Positions 34,209-42,890 of a DNA stretch of 64,000 nt are shown here, in pieces. Positions within the stretch are counted from its first letter, which is position 1; each line of letters opens with the position of its first letter. A program made the position numbers and the translations under genes. The stretch comes from Streptomyces coeruleorubidus (GTDB taxonomy: Bacteria; Actinomycetota; Actinomycetes; Streptomycetales; Streptomycetaceae): positions 5,809,001-5,873,000 of the forward strand of contig NZ_CP023694.1 in the NCBI RefSeq assembly GCF_008705135.1. The letters run 5' to 3'. Below the pieces are notes generated by a model that did no database searches, was not told the origin of the DNA, and was given only the letters and a program-made list of their open reading frames with translations.

Positions 34209-35600
34209 ATGAGCCCCCGCGCCGGGAACGCCGGCCCCCACACTCTCGCGTTCGTCGAGAGTCCGGTACAGCTGCTGAACGTGCTGGAGTGGGCGCACGC
34301 GCATGCGCCCGGCGTGGGGCTCACCCTCGTGGTGCTGTCACCCGTCGACCCGATGACGCGCGGCCAGCTGCGGCGGATGTCCGACCTGGCCCGCGACGAG
34401 GGGCACGAGGTCCGCTGGGAGGAGGCGCGCGGCGGCCCCTTGGCGCCCTTCCAGACCATCGGCGGCCTGGCCGGCCTGCTCCGCAGGGCGCGCCGGGTGG
34501 TGCTGGGGGACCCCTTCTCCCGCTACGTCCAGCTGCTGCTGACGATCACCCGGGTCCGCGACCTGGTCGTCGTCGACGACGGCACGGCGACCATGGAGTT
34601 CGTCGGCCAGCTTGCCCGGGGCGAACGGCTGGTGCGCTGGCACCGCAAGGGCGGCCGCCCCGGCCCGCGGGACCTGATCTTCGCGCCGGTGTCGGCCTCG
34701 GCCCGCCGCCGACTGACCCCCGGCGGCAACCGCAACGTCGAGATCTTCTCCTCCATGCCGATGGAGGAGACCCCGGCGGGCGTCACCGTCAGCGCCAACG
34801 ACTTCGCCTGGACCCGGACCCGTTTCGGCCCGCCCCGCATCACCAAGGGCGCCGACATGGTCGGCACGTCCCTGGTGGAGACGGGCGTGGTCGACGACGA
34901 CCGCTACCTGGAGGCCGTCCGCGCCCTGGCCAGGACCCACGGCGCCACCCGCTACTTCGCCCATCGCCGCGAGAGCCCGGACAAGCTCCGCCGGCTCTCG
35001 GCGGAGACGGGCCTGGAGATCGTCCGCCCCGAACTCCCCCTCGAACTGATCGCCCGCCGCGGCCCCATCGGCCGGACGATCCTCAGCTTCCCCTCCACGG
35101 TCGTCCACACCCTCCCGCTCGCCCTCTCCGGCACCGAGGTCCGCGTCGCGGTCTGCGACATCGACCCGACCTGGCTCACCGACCACGCCTCCCCGCGCGC
35201 CCAGGGCTTCCTGTCGGGGGTGACGGGGGCGGCGCGGGATGTGCAGCGGTTGTCCACGACGGGGGCGGGGGCGGGGGATCCGGAAGGTGTGACTGGTTCG
35301 AGTGGTTCGACTGGTTCGACTGGTTCGACTGGTCCGGCGGGTGCGACCGGCCCGGCGGGTCCCGTCGGGCCCGGGGGACGGAGAGGCTCGGCGGCTTCCG
35401 AGGGTCCGACTGGTCCGGCGGACGCGACTGGCCCGGGGAGTTTCACGGGCACGGGCATGACGGGCCCGGCCGGGACGGCGGACTCGGCGGGTACGGCCGG
35501 CCGAGCCGGGACGCCGGGTTCGGCGGACATGGTCGGCCCGTCCGGGGCGGCAGGCTCGGCCGGTATGGCCGGCCCGGCGGGTGCGGTGGCTGCCGGCTGA
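34209..35600 (+). CDS. Sialyltransferase-like glycosyltransferase with collagen-like tail
   Basis: A 463-residue protein. Residues 1-350 look like a GT-B sialyl- or polysialyltransferase relative: HTLAFVESPVQLLNVLEW at the N-terminus, DLVVVDDGTATMEFV, and YFAHRRESPDKLRRL where the nucleotide-sugar motif is expected. From residue 360 the chain becomes Gly-X-Y repeats, with twelve uninterrupted triplets (GVT, GSS, GST, GST, GST, GPA and so on), then imperfect Gly/Ala/Thr repeats to the end. The DNA has a nine-base tandem repeat here. Last gene of the rightward glycan operon. Confidence 0.75.
   Translation: MSPRAGNAGPHTLAFVESPVQLLNVLEWAHAHAPGVGLTLVVLSPVDPMTRGQLRRMSDLARDEGHEVRWEEARGGPLAPFQTIGGLAGLLRRARRVVLGDPFSRYVQLLLTITRVRDLVVVDDGTATMEFVGQLARGERLVRWHRKGGRPGPRDLIFAPVSASARRRLTPGGNRNVEIFSSMPMEETPAGVTVSANDFAWTRTRFGPPRITKGADMVGTSLVETGVVDDDRYLEAVRALARTHGATRYFAHRRESPDKLRRLSAETGLEIVRPELPLELIARRGPIGRTILSFPSTVVHTLPLALSGTEVRVAVCDIDPTWLTDHASPRAQGFLSGVTGAARDVQRLSTTGAGAGDPEGVTGSSGSTGSTGSTGPAGATGPAGPVGPGGRRGSAASEGPTGPADATGPGSFTGTGMTGPAGTADSAGTAGRAGTPGSADMVGPSGAAGSAGMAGPAGAVAAG
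35295..35330 (+). repeat. Nine-base tandem repeat (GGTTCGACT) in the collagen-like tail
   Basis: Four consecutive units, the first with AGT in place of ACT, encode Gly-Ser-Thr/Ser. This type of array can expand or shrink by slippage in steps of one triplet of residues. Confidence 0.85.
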
Positions 35601-35928
35601 GGGCCTCGGGCGCCGGCTGGGTCAGCCTCGTCACGCGGACGAGCAGGCGGCGGGGCGGTTCAGACCTCGTGGGCCTGGCGGCCGGACAAGCCGGGCGGCG
35701 GGCTCAAGGCCTGCGGCGGCGCAGGCGTCGGCAGCGCGATCCATGTTCCGACCGCGACGGGTTCGGGCATGCCCGGCGACCTCAGGAGCGCTCCGAGGAG
35801 GGCTCGAGCACCGGCAGGGGCGATCCATGCACCGCCGGCGGCGGGCTCCCGCACACACCAGGGCGGCTCATGCACCGACACGGGCGCACCACGCACCCAA
35901 GGGCGGCTCGCAAACCCCCGGCCAGTGC
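35601..35928. other. 328-base gap without a recognisable gene
   Basis: Open frames here lack the codon pattern of the neighbours and resemble nothing known. The sequence has short imperfect repeats (GGCGATCCATG at two places, GGGCGGCTC at two). It may be decayed coding sequence or extended low-complexity tail DNA from the upstream gene. Confidence 0.5.
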
Positions 35929-36618
35929 TCACGCTCCGGCCGACGCCGGCTTCCGGGCGAGCAGGAACGCCCGAGGGCGTTGCTCCTCGCCCTCGGCCTC
36001 CCGCAGCACACGTGAGTGGAGCTCCAGGCCGGCCTTCGTGAGGTGCGCCGCGACGGTCTCCGGGGTGCGCCAGTAGTAGTCGAGGGAGATCTCCTGCCCG
36101 AAGCGCTCGGTGAGGTGCGCACGGCCGTCCTCCGTACCGGACTGGAACCCGAGCAGCACGGGCGCACCCGGCACCAGCACGCGGTGGAACCCGGCGAAGA
36201 CCGAGGGCAGATGGTCGTCGGGCACATGGATGATCGAATACAGCGCCACGATGCCGCCGAGCGTCTCGTCCGGCAGGTCCAGGGCCGTCATGGAACCGAC
36301 GTGGAACCGCAGCCCCGGATGCGCCCGGCGGGCCAGGGCCACCATGCGCGGTGAGACGTCCACCCCGAACACCGGCAGCCCCGACTCGTGCAGCCGGGCC
36401 GCCACATACCCGGGCCCGCTGCCGATATCGGCGACCGGGGGCTGCACCGGCGCTCCGGGGGCACGTACCAGGTCGACGAAGGCCGTCAGAAGGGCTCGCT
36501 CCAGCGGCCTTCCGGCCAGACTGTCCGGGAACCCGGCGGCGTAGTCCTCGGCGATGGCGTCGTACGAGGCCTGGGTGGACTGGACGAAATCGGGGCTGTC
36601 GGCGCGCACGGGGCGCAC
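35929..36618 (-). CDS. Class I SAM-dependent methyltransferase
   Basis: A ~229-residue enzyme with an N-terminal SYDAIAEDYAAGF helix, motif I VADIGSGPGYVAARL, FGVDVSPRMVALAR, and motif II region ALDLPDETLGGIVALYSIIHV, as in the Methyltransf_11/25 group. The substrate is unknown. The start is uncertain: GTG 36618 or GTG 36609, the latter six bases after a -10-like TAGTGT and so possibly leaderless. The frame stays open to 36714 but lacks the family pattern there. It is separated from the glycan cluster by a 328-base gap. Confidence 0.8.
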   Translation of the reverse strand: MRPVRADSPDFVQSTQASYDAIAEDYAAGFPDSLAGRPLERALLTAFVDLVRAPGAPVQPPVADIGSGPGYVAARLHESGLPVFGVDVSPRMVALARRAHPGLRFHVGSMTALDLPDETLGGIVALYSIIHVPDDHLPSVFAGFHRVLVPGAPVLLGFQSGTEDGRAHLTERFGQEISLDYYWRTPETVAAHLTKAGLELHSRVLREAEGEEQRPRAFLLARKPASAGA

Positions 36619-36898
36619 ACTATCGGGACCGTGCGTCCGCCAGACGAACAAGGCCGTGTTCCCCGCGCAGGGCGTGGTATCCGTGGAGGAGGATGGATGG
36701 ACAACCGGCGCCATGAGTCAGATGTGGCCGATGTCACACTCCGTGCGTTGTGGTGACGGGCTCGGCCCTGAAGACGGGCGAGTTTACCCATCTCAGTTGA
36801 TAGCCATGCGTTCGGTGGTCATATTTTCTTCCCCGAACGGGTTGAAATTTTATTGATCGAGGGTCGGACGACCGCCCTGGCGCCCTACCCTTCAGAGG

Positions 36899-38143
36899 GT
36901 GAAGCAATTGATGTCATTGGAGTCCGAGGTCGATCTTCCCGCGGGAGCCGTGCTTCCCGGTGCGCTGCCCGACGCTCTGCGCGCCGAGCTCATCGCGTTC
37001 CGACGCGACCTGCACATGCACCCGGAGCTGGGCAACCAGGAGTTCCGCACGACAGCCGCGATCAAGGAGCGGCTCGAGAGGGCCGGCCTCAAGCCGCGCG
37101 TACTCGCCGTCGGGACAGGACTCGTCTGTGACATCGGCGTAGAGGGCGAACAGTGGGACGGGGGCCCCAGCATGCTCGCCATGCGGGCCGACATCGACGG
37201 CCTGCCCATCCCCGACATGAAGAGCGACTGCCCGTACCGCTCGACCGTGCCCGACCGCGCGCACGCCTGCGGCCACGACGTGCACACCACCGTCGTCCTC
37301 GGTGCCGGTCTCGTCCTCGCCGAACTGCACAAGCGGGGTCTGCTGCCCCGTCCCGTCCGGCTGATCTTCCAGCCCGCCGAGGAGGTACTGCCCGGCGGTG
37401 CCGCCGACGTCATCAAGTGCGGGGCGCTGGAGGGGGTCGGCGCGATCATCGCCGTGCACTGCGACCCCCGGGTGGACGCGGGGCAGGTCGGGCTCCGGGA
37501 GGGTCCCATCACCTCCGCCTGCGACCGGCTGGAGATCGCCCTGAACGGCCCGGGCGGGCACACGGCACGCCCCCACCTCACGACCGACCTGGTCACCGCG
37601 GCAGCCCGCGTCGTCACGGACGTGCCGGCCCTGGTCGGCCGGCGCTTCGACAGCCGGAGCGGGCTCGCCATCACCTGGGGCCGCGTCGAGTCCGGGCACG
37701 CGCCCAACGTCATCCCGCAGCACGCCGAGCTCTCCGGCACGGTGCGGTGCCTCGACATCGAGGCGTGGCGGCAGGCTCCCGACGTCGTGGTCGCCGCGAT
37801 CGACGAGATCGCCAACCTCTACCGCGCCAAGTCGGAGATCAACTACGTCCGCGGCGTCCCGCCCGTCGTCAACGAGCCCGGCGTGACCGAGCTGCTGCGC
37901 GACGCCATGATCGCCCGCCGCGGCGTCGACTCTGTCGTCGGCACGGAGCAGAGCCTCGGCGGCGAGGACTTCTCCTGGTACCTGGAGCACGTCCCCGGCG
38001 CGATGGCCCGCCTGGGCGTGCGCACCCCCGGCGAACGCCAGGTCCGCGACCTCCACCAGGGCGACTTCGACGTGGACGAGTCCGCGATCACGGTAGGCGT
38101 GGAACTCTTCACCGCCGCGGCCCTGGTCAACGGGCTCCGCTAG
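36899..38143 (+). CDS. M20 family amidohydrolase
   Basis: A 414-residue zinc amidohydrolase of the aminoacylase/hippurate hydrolase group. RRDLHMHPELGNQEF, MRADIDGLPI and HACGHDVHTTVVLGA supply the metal-site Cys/His/Asp residues. FQPAEEVLPGGA gives the catalytic glutamates, GHTARPHLTTDLV lies in the dimerisation domain, and GGEDFSWYLEHVPG is the last ligand. GTG 36899 is preceded by TACCCT ending seven bases upstream, so the mRNA may be leaderless; ATG 36911 is an alternative. The natural substrate is unknown. The 180 bases upstream are unusually AT-rich, as expected of a promoter region. Confidence 0.9.
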   Translation: MKQLMSLESEVDLPAGAVLPGALPDALRAELIAFRRDLHMHPELGNQEFRTTAAIKERLERAGLKPRVLAVGTGLVCDIGVEGEQWDGGPSMLAMRADIDGLPIPDMKSDCPYRSTVPDRAHACGHDVHTTVVLGAGLVLAELHKRGLLPRPVRLIFQPAEEVLPGGAADVIKCGALEGVGAIIAVHCDPRVDAGQVGLREGPITSACDRLEIALNGPGGHTARPHLTTDLVTAAARVVTDVPALVGRRFDSRSGLAITWGRVESGHAPNVIPQHAELSGTVRCLDIEAWRQAPDVVVAAIDEIANLYRAKSEINYVRGVPPVVNEPGVTELLRDAMIARRGVDSVVGTEQSLGGEDFSWYLEHVPGAMARLGVRTPGERQVRDLHQGDFDVDESAITVGVELFTAAALVNGLR

Positions 38144-38153
38144 GCCAGGTGCC

Positions 38154-38176
38154 GTGACCGCCCGGCGGGCGGTCAC
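38154..38176. terminator. Bidirectional hairpin at convergent gene ends
   Basis: GTGACCGCCC and GGGCGGTCAC form a perfect ten-base-pair stem with a three-base loop, overlapping the stop codon of the leftward hydrolase gene. Confidence 0.75.
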
Positions 38177-39507
38177 CTGTGGTCACGGAGGAAGGCGGGG
38201 ATCTCGCCGCGGGTCGGGTAGTTCGGCAGCGGCGCGGGCTCGTCCTCGAGGAATGCGGTGATGACGGCGGCCGCTCGGTCGTTGTTGTCGTCGAGTCCGT
38301 TCCACATGCGGTGTCCGACGCCGGGCATGTACTGCGTGCGCTGGACGGCGGGGTCTTCGGCGAGGACGGCTGTCGCCCATTGACGGACCTGGGAGGAGCA
38401 CTCGGCGATCATCAGCATCGCGGGGGTCCGGGATCGCCGCAGTTGTGAGGCGATGGAGGGGGAGTCCTTGATCGTCTCCTGGACGCGGAGGCTGGCGGCA
38501 GCGCTGAAGGAGAAGTTCTCCGCCGTGTCCTCGACAGGGATGCGGTGCGCGTCGCGCGCGCAGTAGCTGGACGCTGTGTCACTGCCCAGATCGGCCGCGG
38601 TGAACGCGTTGGCGCCCTCCGCCTGTCCTATCAGCCCGGTGCCGGGGCTCAGGAGCCCGAGTCGCATGAGGCCCAACGCGACGGCGTACCGGGGAACATG
38701 CGTCGACCGCGGTCCGGTCACGGCCGGCGCGAGTCCGCGCGCGGATTCCCGGCCCTTGTGCCCGGCGATGCGCGCGGTGGGGCCGTCCATCGGACCGGGC
38801 TCGGCGATGATCGCCCGGTTCAGACGCGCCGCGACGCGCGGGTCGGCCAGGGCTCGCGTGAGCACCACCCCGCCTGCGGAGAATCCGAGGATGTCGACCT
38901 TGCCCTTGTCCAGGCGATCGACGAAGGCGGCGAGATCGCGGACCGACCTGGAGATCGTGTACTGGCCCATGGGGAGCAGGTCGCTTCGTCCCCCGCCGGC
39001 CTGTTCGTAGGCGTAGACGTCGTAGCCCTGTCGCGCCAGGAGTTGCAGGAACCGGTGGTCGAGCACCGAGATGCCGCGGACCGGTCCGCCGTGGAGGTAC
39101 ACGAACGGAACGGGGTGCCGGGCGCCGGTGTTCGCGGGCGGGTAGTGATACACCGCCACCCGGCTGCCGGTGGCCAGGCTCCAGTGCTGCGTGGCGACGA
39201 AAGGCAGGTCGGGCGGATATTGCCGTTCCGTGGGGACGGTCGGGACGCACACCGACGCCGTCAATGCCGCCGCGATGACCACCGGCAGGAACGGCATGAG
39301 CCGCGCCGACCTGGTACGGCGCCGGCCCCGCCACAGTGCGGCGGCAGTTGCGATTCCCAGGGTCGTCAGCCACGCGGGGAGCCCCGAGCCCGCCCCGTCC
39401 GTGAGGACGATGAGCGCCAGGAAGAGGACGACCAGCCCGGCGATGGCAGCCAAGGCCAACACCAGGCGACCGGCTAATCGGACGGGACGTGTCACGGACA
39501 TCGGCAT
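38173..39507 (-). CDS. Membrane-anchored alpha/beta hydrolase
   Basis: A 444-residue protein. The first ~95 residues contain three hydrophobic segments (LAGRLVLALAAIAGLVVLFL, a second near residue 45, and MPFLPVVIAAALTASVCV). A hydrolase domain follows, with oxyanion-hole motif YLHGGP, nucleophile elbow GFSAGG and a late catalytic histidine in PGVGHRMW. It resembles proline-iminopeptidase-type hydrolases. ATG 39507 has GGGAG seven bases upstream. It is divergent from a TetR gene across 13-base repeats, so it is the probable target of that regulator. Confidence 0.85.
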   Translation of the reverse strand: MPMSVTRPVRLAGRLVLALAAIAGLVVLFLALIVLTDGAGSGLPAWLTTLGIATAAALWRGRRRTRSARLMPFLPVVIAAALTASVCVPTVPTERQYPPDLPFVATQHWSLATGSRVAVYHYPPANTGARHPVPFVYLHGGPVRGISVLDHRFLQLLARQGYDVYAYEQAGGGRSDLLPMGQYTISRSVRDLAAFVDRLDKGKVDILGFSAGGVVLTRALADPRVAARLNRAIIAEPGPMDGPTARIAGHKGRESARGLAPAVTGPRSTHVPRYAVALGLMRLGLLSPGTGLIGQAEGANAFTAADLGSDTASSYCARDAHRIPVEDTAENFSFSAAASLRVQETIKDSPSIASQLRRSRTPAMLMIAECSSQVRQWATAVLAEDPAVQRTQYMPGVGHRMWNGLDDNNDRAAAVITAFLEDEPAPLPNYPTRGEIPAFLRDHR

Positions 39508-39522
39508 GAGGGTCTCCCACCG

Positions 39523-39561
39523 TTTCGGAACGTTATTTCAGAACGACGTTTCAGAACGACG
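39523..39561. promoter_or_regulatory. Three 13-base direct repeats, probable TetR operators
   Basis: Units start at 39523 (TTTCGGAACGTTA), 39536 and 39549 (both TTTCAGAACGACG). Each of the last two is followed by TT, creating AACGACGTT palindromes. The array lies between the divergent hydrolase and tetR starts. Confidence 0.7.
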
Positions 39562-39586
39562 TTATCAGAGAGGTAAGCTGTTCGTC

Positions 39587-40204
39587 GTGGGTAGGCCGAG
39601 AACGAACGACGAGACCGTCAAAGAGCGGCTCGTGGCGTGCGCGATCGAGATGCTCGCCACCCGTCCGCGGGAGTCGGTCACGGTCCGCGCCCTGGCCACT
39701 GCCGCCGGGACGTCGACGACGGCGGTGTACTCCCTGTTCGGCGGCAAGGACGGGCTGATCGGTGAGGTGCGCAACAGAGCCGTGGCCGGCCTGTTCCAGG
39801 AAGTGGCCGCGGTGCCGACCTCCGCGGACCCGCTTGCCGACCTCTGCGCACTGGCCGCCGCGTACCGTCGATGGGGACGCGAGCACAGCCACCTCTACAC
39901 GGTGCTGTTCGGCGGTGTGCAATCCTTCGACCCGTCCGGCGCGGTCGGCGCCAGTGACCCCGTCCGGCCACTCCTCGCGGCGATCGATCGCGGCTTGACG
40001 GAGTCCGTCCTCGCCGGCGAGGCGACGTCCATCGCCCTCTCGATCTGGGTGACGCTGCACGGGCTCGTGACGCTCGAACTGGCTGGAGCCTTCGACGCCG
40101 CCACGGCCGAGGCCACCTTCGGATCGACGCTCCACGCGGCGCTGCGCGGCTGGACGACCCCCGCGGTGTTCAGTGAGCTCCGGCGCACCGAGTCCGCTCA
40201 GTAG
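39587..40204 (+). CDS. TetR family transcriptional regulator
   Basis: A 205-residue regulator starting GRPRTNDETVKERLVACAIEML. The helix-turn-helix is in VTVRALATAAGTSTTAVYSLFGGKDGL. The C-terminal part resembles the WHG-type effector domain (LYTVLFGG, then WVTLHGLVTLELAG). GTG 39587 has AGAGAGG upstream at a slightly long spacing. It is transcribed away from the membrane hydrolase; the 13-base repeats between them are its likely operators. Confidence 0.88.
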   Translation: MGRPRTNDETVKERLVACAIEMLATRPRESVTVRALATAAGTSTTAVYSLFGGKDGLIGEVRNRAVAGLFQEVAAVPTSADPLADLCALAAAYRRWGREHSHLYTVLFGGVQSFDPSGAVGASDPVRPLLAAIDRGLTESVLAGEATSIALSIWVTLHGLVTLELAGAFDAATAEATFGSTLHAALRGWTTPAVFSELRRTESAQ

Positions 40205-40219
40205 TTGGTCTTCCCGGAG

Positions 40220-40261
40220 CCTCCGGTTGCGGCCGGAGCGCCCCAGGGGCAGCCTGGTGCG
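40220..40261 (+). terminator. Double hairpin after tetR
   Basis: CTCCGG/CCGGAG (six base pairs) is followed directly by GCGCCCCAGG/CCTGGTGCGC (ten positions, one mismatch). It lies 16 bases after the stop. Confidence 0.5.
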
Positions 40262-40392
40262 CGTGACGAACAGGCATGCGCCGTGTGCCCGAGTACACCT
40301 TTCGACCCCGTTCGCTCCCGTGGTTCACAAGGGCGTAACCGGCCATCGGCACGAATGGATAACGGCCCCGCAGCGAACCGTTCCCAGGAGTG

Positions 40393-40406
40393 TCTACGCG
40401 CGTTAA
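40393..40406. promoter_or_regulatory. Nucleoside box 1 (TCTACGCGCGTTAA)
   Basis: Shares CTACGCGCGT with sites upstream of the second bmpA, the ATPase gene and add. Here the right arm is GTTAA rather than GTAGA. TAATGT just downstream could be the -10 element. It ends 54 bases before the bmpA start. Confidence 0.65.
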
Positions 40407-40460
40407 TGTGCGCCGAACCGAGCACCCGCTGCGGGGCTTTGGAGAATGGGGAACTTCACG

Positions 40461-41504
40461 ATGCGTCGGATTTCCAAACTGACCCGCGTCGCGGTGGGGG
40501 TCGCGTCGCTCGGGCTCGTCGCCACGGCTTGTGGCGGCACCAGCGGTGACAGTGGTGACAGCGACAGCAAGGACCGTGGCGTCGCCATCGCGTACGACGT
40601 CGGCGGCAAGGGCGACCAGTCTTTCAACGACGCCGCCTACGCCGGCCTGACCAAGGCGAAGGACGAGTTCGGCTACACGACCGCCGACATCGAGCCCACC
40701 GAGGGCGAGACCGACGCGGACAAGGAGCAGCGCCTGGTCTCGCTGGCGAAGCAGGGCTACAACCCGGTCATCGGTGTCGGATTCGCCTACGGCCCGGCGT
40801 TGAAGGCCGCCGCCGCCAAGTACCCGGACACCACCTTCGGAATCGTGGACTCCGTGGTCGAGGGCAAGAACGTCGCCTCCCTCGTCTTCGCCGAGGAGCA
40901 GGCCTCGTACCTCGCCGGTGTCGCCGCCGCCAAGGCCACCAAGTCGGACGTCGTCGGCTTCGTGGGCGGTGTGGACATCCCGCTGATCCACAAGTTCGAG
41001 GCCGGCTACAAGCAGGGCGTGGAGGACACCAAGCCCGGCGTGCGGGTGCTGTCCCAGTACCTGACCCAGACGGCCGAGGAGGGCGGTTTCTCCAGCCCCG
41101 ACAAGGGCAAGGCCGCCGCCGAGGGCCAGATCGAGAAGAAGGCCGACGTCGTGTACCAGGCGGCCGGTCTGTCCGGTCAGGGCGTCATCGAGGCCGCCGC
41201 CAAGGCCAAGGTCTGGGCGATCGGCGTCGACTCCGACCAGTACAAGCAGGCCGCCCTCGCCCCGTACAAGAACTACATCCTCACCTCCGCCCTCAAGGAC
41301 GTCGGCGGAGCGGTCTACGCGCTGTCCAAGTCCGTCCAGGACGACAAGCCCCTGAACGGCACCCAGACCTTCGACCTGAAGGTCAACGGCGTGGGCCTGT
41401 CCGAGGCGAACCCCGAGTACGCCAAGGTCCCGGGTCTCAAGGCGGCCGTGGACAAGGCCAAGGAAGGCATCAACGACGGTTCCATCAAGGTCAAGACCGA
41501 GTAG
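40461..41504 (+). CDS. BMP family nucleoside-binding lipoprotein, first copy
   Basis: A 347-residue substrate-binding protein of the BmpA/PnrA family that captures nucleosides for ABC import. A lipoprotein signal ends in VATAC. The mature part has AYDVGGKGDQSFNDAAYAGL, PVIGVGFAYGPALKAAA, FAEEQASYLAGVAAA, GFVGGVDIPLIHKFEAGY and GVDSDQY, all family hallmarks. ATG 40461 is chosen by analogy with the second copy; ATG 40446 would add five residues. It is followed by its own terminator and a close paralogue, then the ABC genes. Confidence 0.92.
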   Translation: MRRISKLTRVAVGVASLGLVATACGGTSGDSGDSDSKDRGVAIAYDVGGKGDQSFNDAAYAGLTKAKDEFGYTTADIEPTEGETDADKEQRLVSLAKQGYNPVIGVGFAYGPALKAAAAKYPDTTFGIVDSVVEGKNVASLVFAEEQASYLAGVAAAKATKSDVVGFVGGVDIPLIHKFEAGYKQGVEDTKPGVRVLSQYLTQTAEEGGFSSPDKGKAAAEGQIEKKADVVYQAAGLSGQGVIEAAAKAKVWAIGVDSDQYKQAALAPYKNYILTSALKDVGGAVYALSKSVQDDKPLNGTQTFDLKVNGVGLSEANPEYAKVPGLKAAVDKAKEGINDGSIKVKTE

Positions 41505-41538
41505 TACGTCAACGGCGTCAACGGTCTGCGACAGCCGG

Positions 41539-41569
41539 AGCGGGCGGGCACCCAGGGTGCCCGCCCGCT
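41539..41569 (+). terminator. Strong hairpin between the two bmpA genes
   Basis: AGCGGGCGGGCACC pairs with GGTGCCCGCCCGCT over 14 base pairs with a three-base loop, 34 bases past the stop. Confidence 0.85.
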
Positions 41570-41728
41570 CTGCCGTTCCCGTGGAAACCAGGAATCAGGG
41601 GGCCGGGAACGGGAACCGGATCACCCAGCGCCACCCTCCGTTCGCAGTCGGCAACGCCCCGGCCAAGGCCGGGTGATGGCTTGGCCACGGGCGCATAACA
41701 AGGTGGACAGAAGGGGTTTTCAGGCAGG

Positions 41729-41742
41729 TCTACGCGCGTTAA
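41729..41742. promoter_or_regulatory. Nucleoside box 2 (TCTACGCGCGTTAA)
   Basis: Identical over 14 bases to box 1, and followed by TAATCT as a possible -10. It ends 77 bases before the second bmpA start. The whole promoter block seems to have been duplicated with the gene. Confidence 0.65.
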
Positions 41743-41819
41743 TCTGCGGCGAAGCCAGCGCCGAAGCTGAACCGTCCCGGCGCTATGCGGCCCCGGTAGT
41801 ACGACAGGAGCACCCACAC

Positions 41820-42866
41820 ATGCGCCGGATTTCCCGGATCACGGTCGCAGGCGCAGCGACCGCCTCCCTGGCCCTCGCCCTCTCCGCCTGCGGCAGCACC
41901 TCGACCTCCGGGTCGTCGGACTCGAAGGGGGACAAGGGTCTCGCCATCGCGTACGACGTCGGCGGCAAGGGCGACCAGTCCTTCAACGACGCCGCGTACG
42001 CGGGTCTGGAGCAGGCGCAGAAGGAGTTCGGCTACGAGACGGCCGACGTCGAGCCCACCGAGGGCGAGACGGACGCCGACAAGGAGCAGCGCCTGGTCTC
42101 GCTGGCGAAGCAGGGCTACAACCCCGTCATCGGTGTCGGCTACGCGTACGCCGCTGCCGTGAAGGGTGCCGCGGAGAAGTTCCCGAAGACCACCTTCGGC
42201 ATCGTCGACGACGCCACGATCAACACCAAGAACGTCGCCGACCTCGTCTTCAGCGAGGAGCAGGCCTCGTACCTGGCCGGCGTCGCCGCCGCCAAGAGCA
42301 CCAAGTCGAACGTCGTCGGCTTCGTCGGCGGTGTGGACATCCCGCTGATCCACAAGTTCCAGGCGGGCTTCGCGCAGGGCGTCAAGGACACGAACCCGAA
42401 GGTGAAGGTCCTCTCGCAGTACCTCACCCAGACGGCCGAGGAGGGCGGTTTCTCCAGCCCCGACAAGGGCAAGACGGCCGCCGAGGGCCAGATCGAGAAG
42501 AAGGCCGACGTCGTCTACGCGGCCGCCGGCCTGTCCGGTCAGGGTGTGATCGAGGCCGCCGCCGCCAAGAAGGTGTGGGCCATCGGTGTGGACTCCGACC
42601 AGTACAAGCAGGAAGCCCTTGCCAAGCACAAGGACTTCATCCTCACCTCGGCGATGAAGGACGTCGCCAAGGCGGTGTACAACCTGGCGAAGTCGGTCGA
42701 GGACGGCAAGCCCGAGACCGGTATCGTTCGTGGCGATCTGAAGACCGGCGAGGTGGGCCTGTCGGACTCCAACCCGAAGTTCGCGGACGACGCCGAGCTT
42801 CAGGAAGCCATCAAGACGGCCAAGGAGAAGATCATCAGCGGCGAGATCAAGGTCAAGAGCAGCTGA
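41820..42866 (+). CDS. BMP family nucleoside-binding lipoprotein, second copy
   Basis: A 348-residue paralogue of the preceding protein; long stretches such as EPTEGETDADKEQRLVSLAK are identical. The lipobox is a canonical LSAC. ATG 41820 has AGGAG ten bases upstream. Differences concentrate in the signal peptide, the segment after AIGVDSDQYKQ and the C-terminus, so the two may differ in affinity or nucleoside preference. It is directly upstream of the transporter ATPase and permeases that it should serve. Confidence 0.92.
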   Translation: MRRISRITVAGAATASLALALSACGSTSTSGSSDSKGDKGLAIAYDVGGKGDQSFNDAAYAGLEQAQKEFGYETADVEPTEGETDADKEQRLVSLAKQGYNPVIGVGYAYAAAVKGAAEKFPKTTFGIVDDATINTKNVADLVFSEEQASYLAGVAAAKSTKSNVVGFVGGVDIPLIHKFQAGFAQGVKDTNPKVKVLSQYLTQTAEEGGFSSPDKGKTAAEGQIEKKADVVYAAAGLSGQGVIEAAAAKKVWAIGVDSDQYKQEALAKHKDFILTSAMKDVAKAVYNLAKSVEDGKPETGIVRGDLKTGEVGLSDSNPKFADDAELQEAIKTAKEKIISGEIKVKSS

Positions 42867-42890
42867 CGACCGACTGCCTCGAAGCAGGCG

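Noticed and set aside
35601..35928. Possible small gene in the gap after the glycan cluster
   Set aside because: None of the open frames has codon bias, a ribosome site or recognisable sequence.
34106..36076. Frame with repeated WFD residues over the collagen-like tail
   Set aside because: It is the +1 reading of the nine-base repeat. The frame starting at 34209 continues a recognisable glycosyltransferase.
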